A DNA stretch of 64,000 bases from assembly GCF_010729305.1 (NCBI RefSeq), contig NZ_AP022574.1, positions 806,001 through 870,000 on the forward strand, in the 5' to 3' direction. The position numbers and the translations under genes are program-made. This DNA is from Mycolicibacterium psychrotolerans (lineage in GTDB: Bacteria; Actinomycetota; Actinomycetes; Mycobacteriales; Mycobacteriaceae). Under the pieces are notes generated by a model. That model made no database searches. It was given only the letters and a program-made list of their open reading frames with translations, and was not told where the DNA came from. Each line of letters begins with the position of its first letter. Position 1 is the first letter of the stretch. This document shows positions 63,818-64,000 of this stretch, one piece after another.

Positions 63818-64000
63818 ACCAACTCCTTTCCCTTTCCGGTCCTCGGCAACCATGCCCCTGGGTCCCCGGCGCGCCGGGCCGGGAAACTGACGCGGGCGTC
63901 GCGGAGACGATGTGAGATCAGGGTACGTGAGCGGACCCGCCGCCCGGGCGGGGACGGAACCGGCGGCCGGTGCCCGGCCCGGGCGTAGCCGGGCGCGCAC
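63818..64000. other. Upstream of pseudokinase; possible MurJ linker or intergenic
   Basis: These bases stay open in frame with the pseudokinase on the minus strand. The reading is Pro/Arg/Ala-rich and shows no membrane helix. It may be intergenic DNA or a linker to an upstream MurJ flippase outside the window. Confidence 0.4.

Overview
The window is a high-GC actinobacterial chromosome segment carrying the replication origin of a Mycobacterium/Mycolicibacterium-type organism. Gene content and order match the well-known mycobacterial origin region: fhaA-fhaB-pstP-rodA-pbpA-pknA-pknB, the crgA/ppiA/cwsA group, gyrA-gyrB, recF, dnaN, dnaA, rpmH-rnpA-yidD-yidC-jag-rsmG-parA-parB, cwlM, trxC-trxB and the anti-sigma factor with sigM. 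The complete mce operon, the 13E12-family HNH gene behind a near-consensus SOS box and the GyrA intein also point to a mycobacterium. The accessory genes suggest an environmental, probably fast-growing, species. I do not name the species.

Layout. 1-0.34 kb: 3' end of a GGDEF diguanylate cyclase. 1.0-9.1 kb: accessory block with an HNH/DUF222 protein, a LysR regulator translationally coupled to a beta-lactamase-fold serine hydrolase, a Tat-exported class A beta-lactamase, a zinc alcohol dehydrogenase and an exported protein of unknown function. 9.1-10.8 kb: large membrane protein. 11.0-24.4 kb: tRNA-Leu, then the growth, division and Ser/Thr-phosphorylation cluster, and the conserved crgA, PH-like, ppiA and cwsA genes. 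24.4-38.6 kb: block that appears inserted between cwsA and tRNA-Ala when compared with the M. tuberculosis order. It holds a full yrbEAB-mceABCDEF operon, an Fe-S L-serine dehydratase and a heme oxygenase-bacteriophytochrome pair. 38.8-51.4 kb: tRNA-Ala, a 37-aa DLW-39 protein, tRNA-Ile, DUF3566 protein, gyrA (with mini-intein), gyrB, DUF721 protein, recF, gnd, dnaN, oriC, dnaA. 52-64 kb: rpmH to parB (two parS sites embedded in coding starts), a GNAT-like gene convergent with cwlM, the thioredoxin pair under a SigH-type promoter, rsmA/sigM, and a MurJ-associated pseudokinase reaching the window edge.

How it works together. The centre is the start-of-chromosome toolkit: initiation (DnaA, oriC, DnaN), topology (GyrAB), repair (RecF), segregation (ParAB/parS) and membrane insertion (YidC). 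It is flanked by the peptidoglycan growth apparatus and its phospho-signalling (PknA/B, PstP, FhaA/B, RodA, PbpA, CwlM, MurJ-type pseudokinase, CrgA, CwsA). The accessory parts add lipid import (Mce), serine catabolism, red-light sensing linked to cyclic-di-GMP turnover (BphO makes the biliverdin that BphP binds) and beta-lactam hydrolysis.
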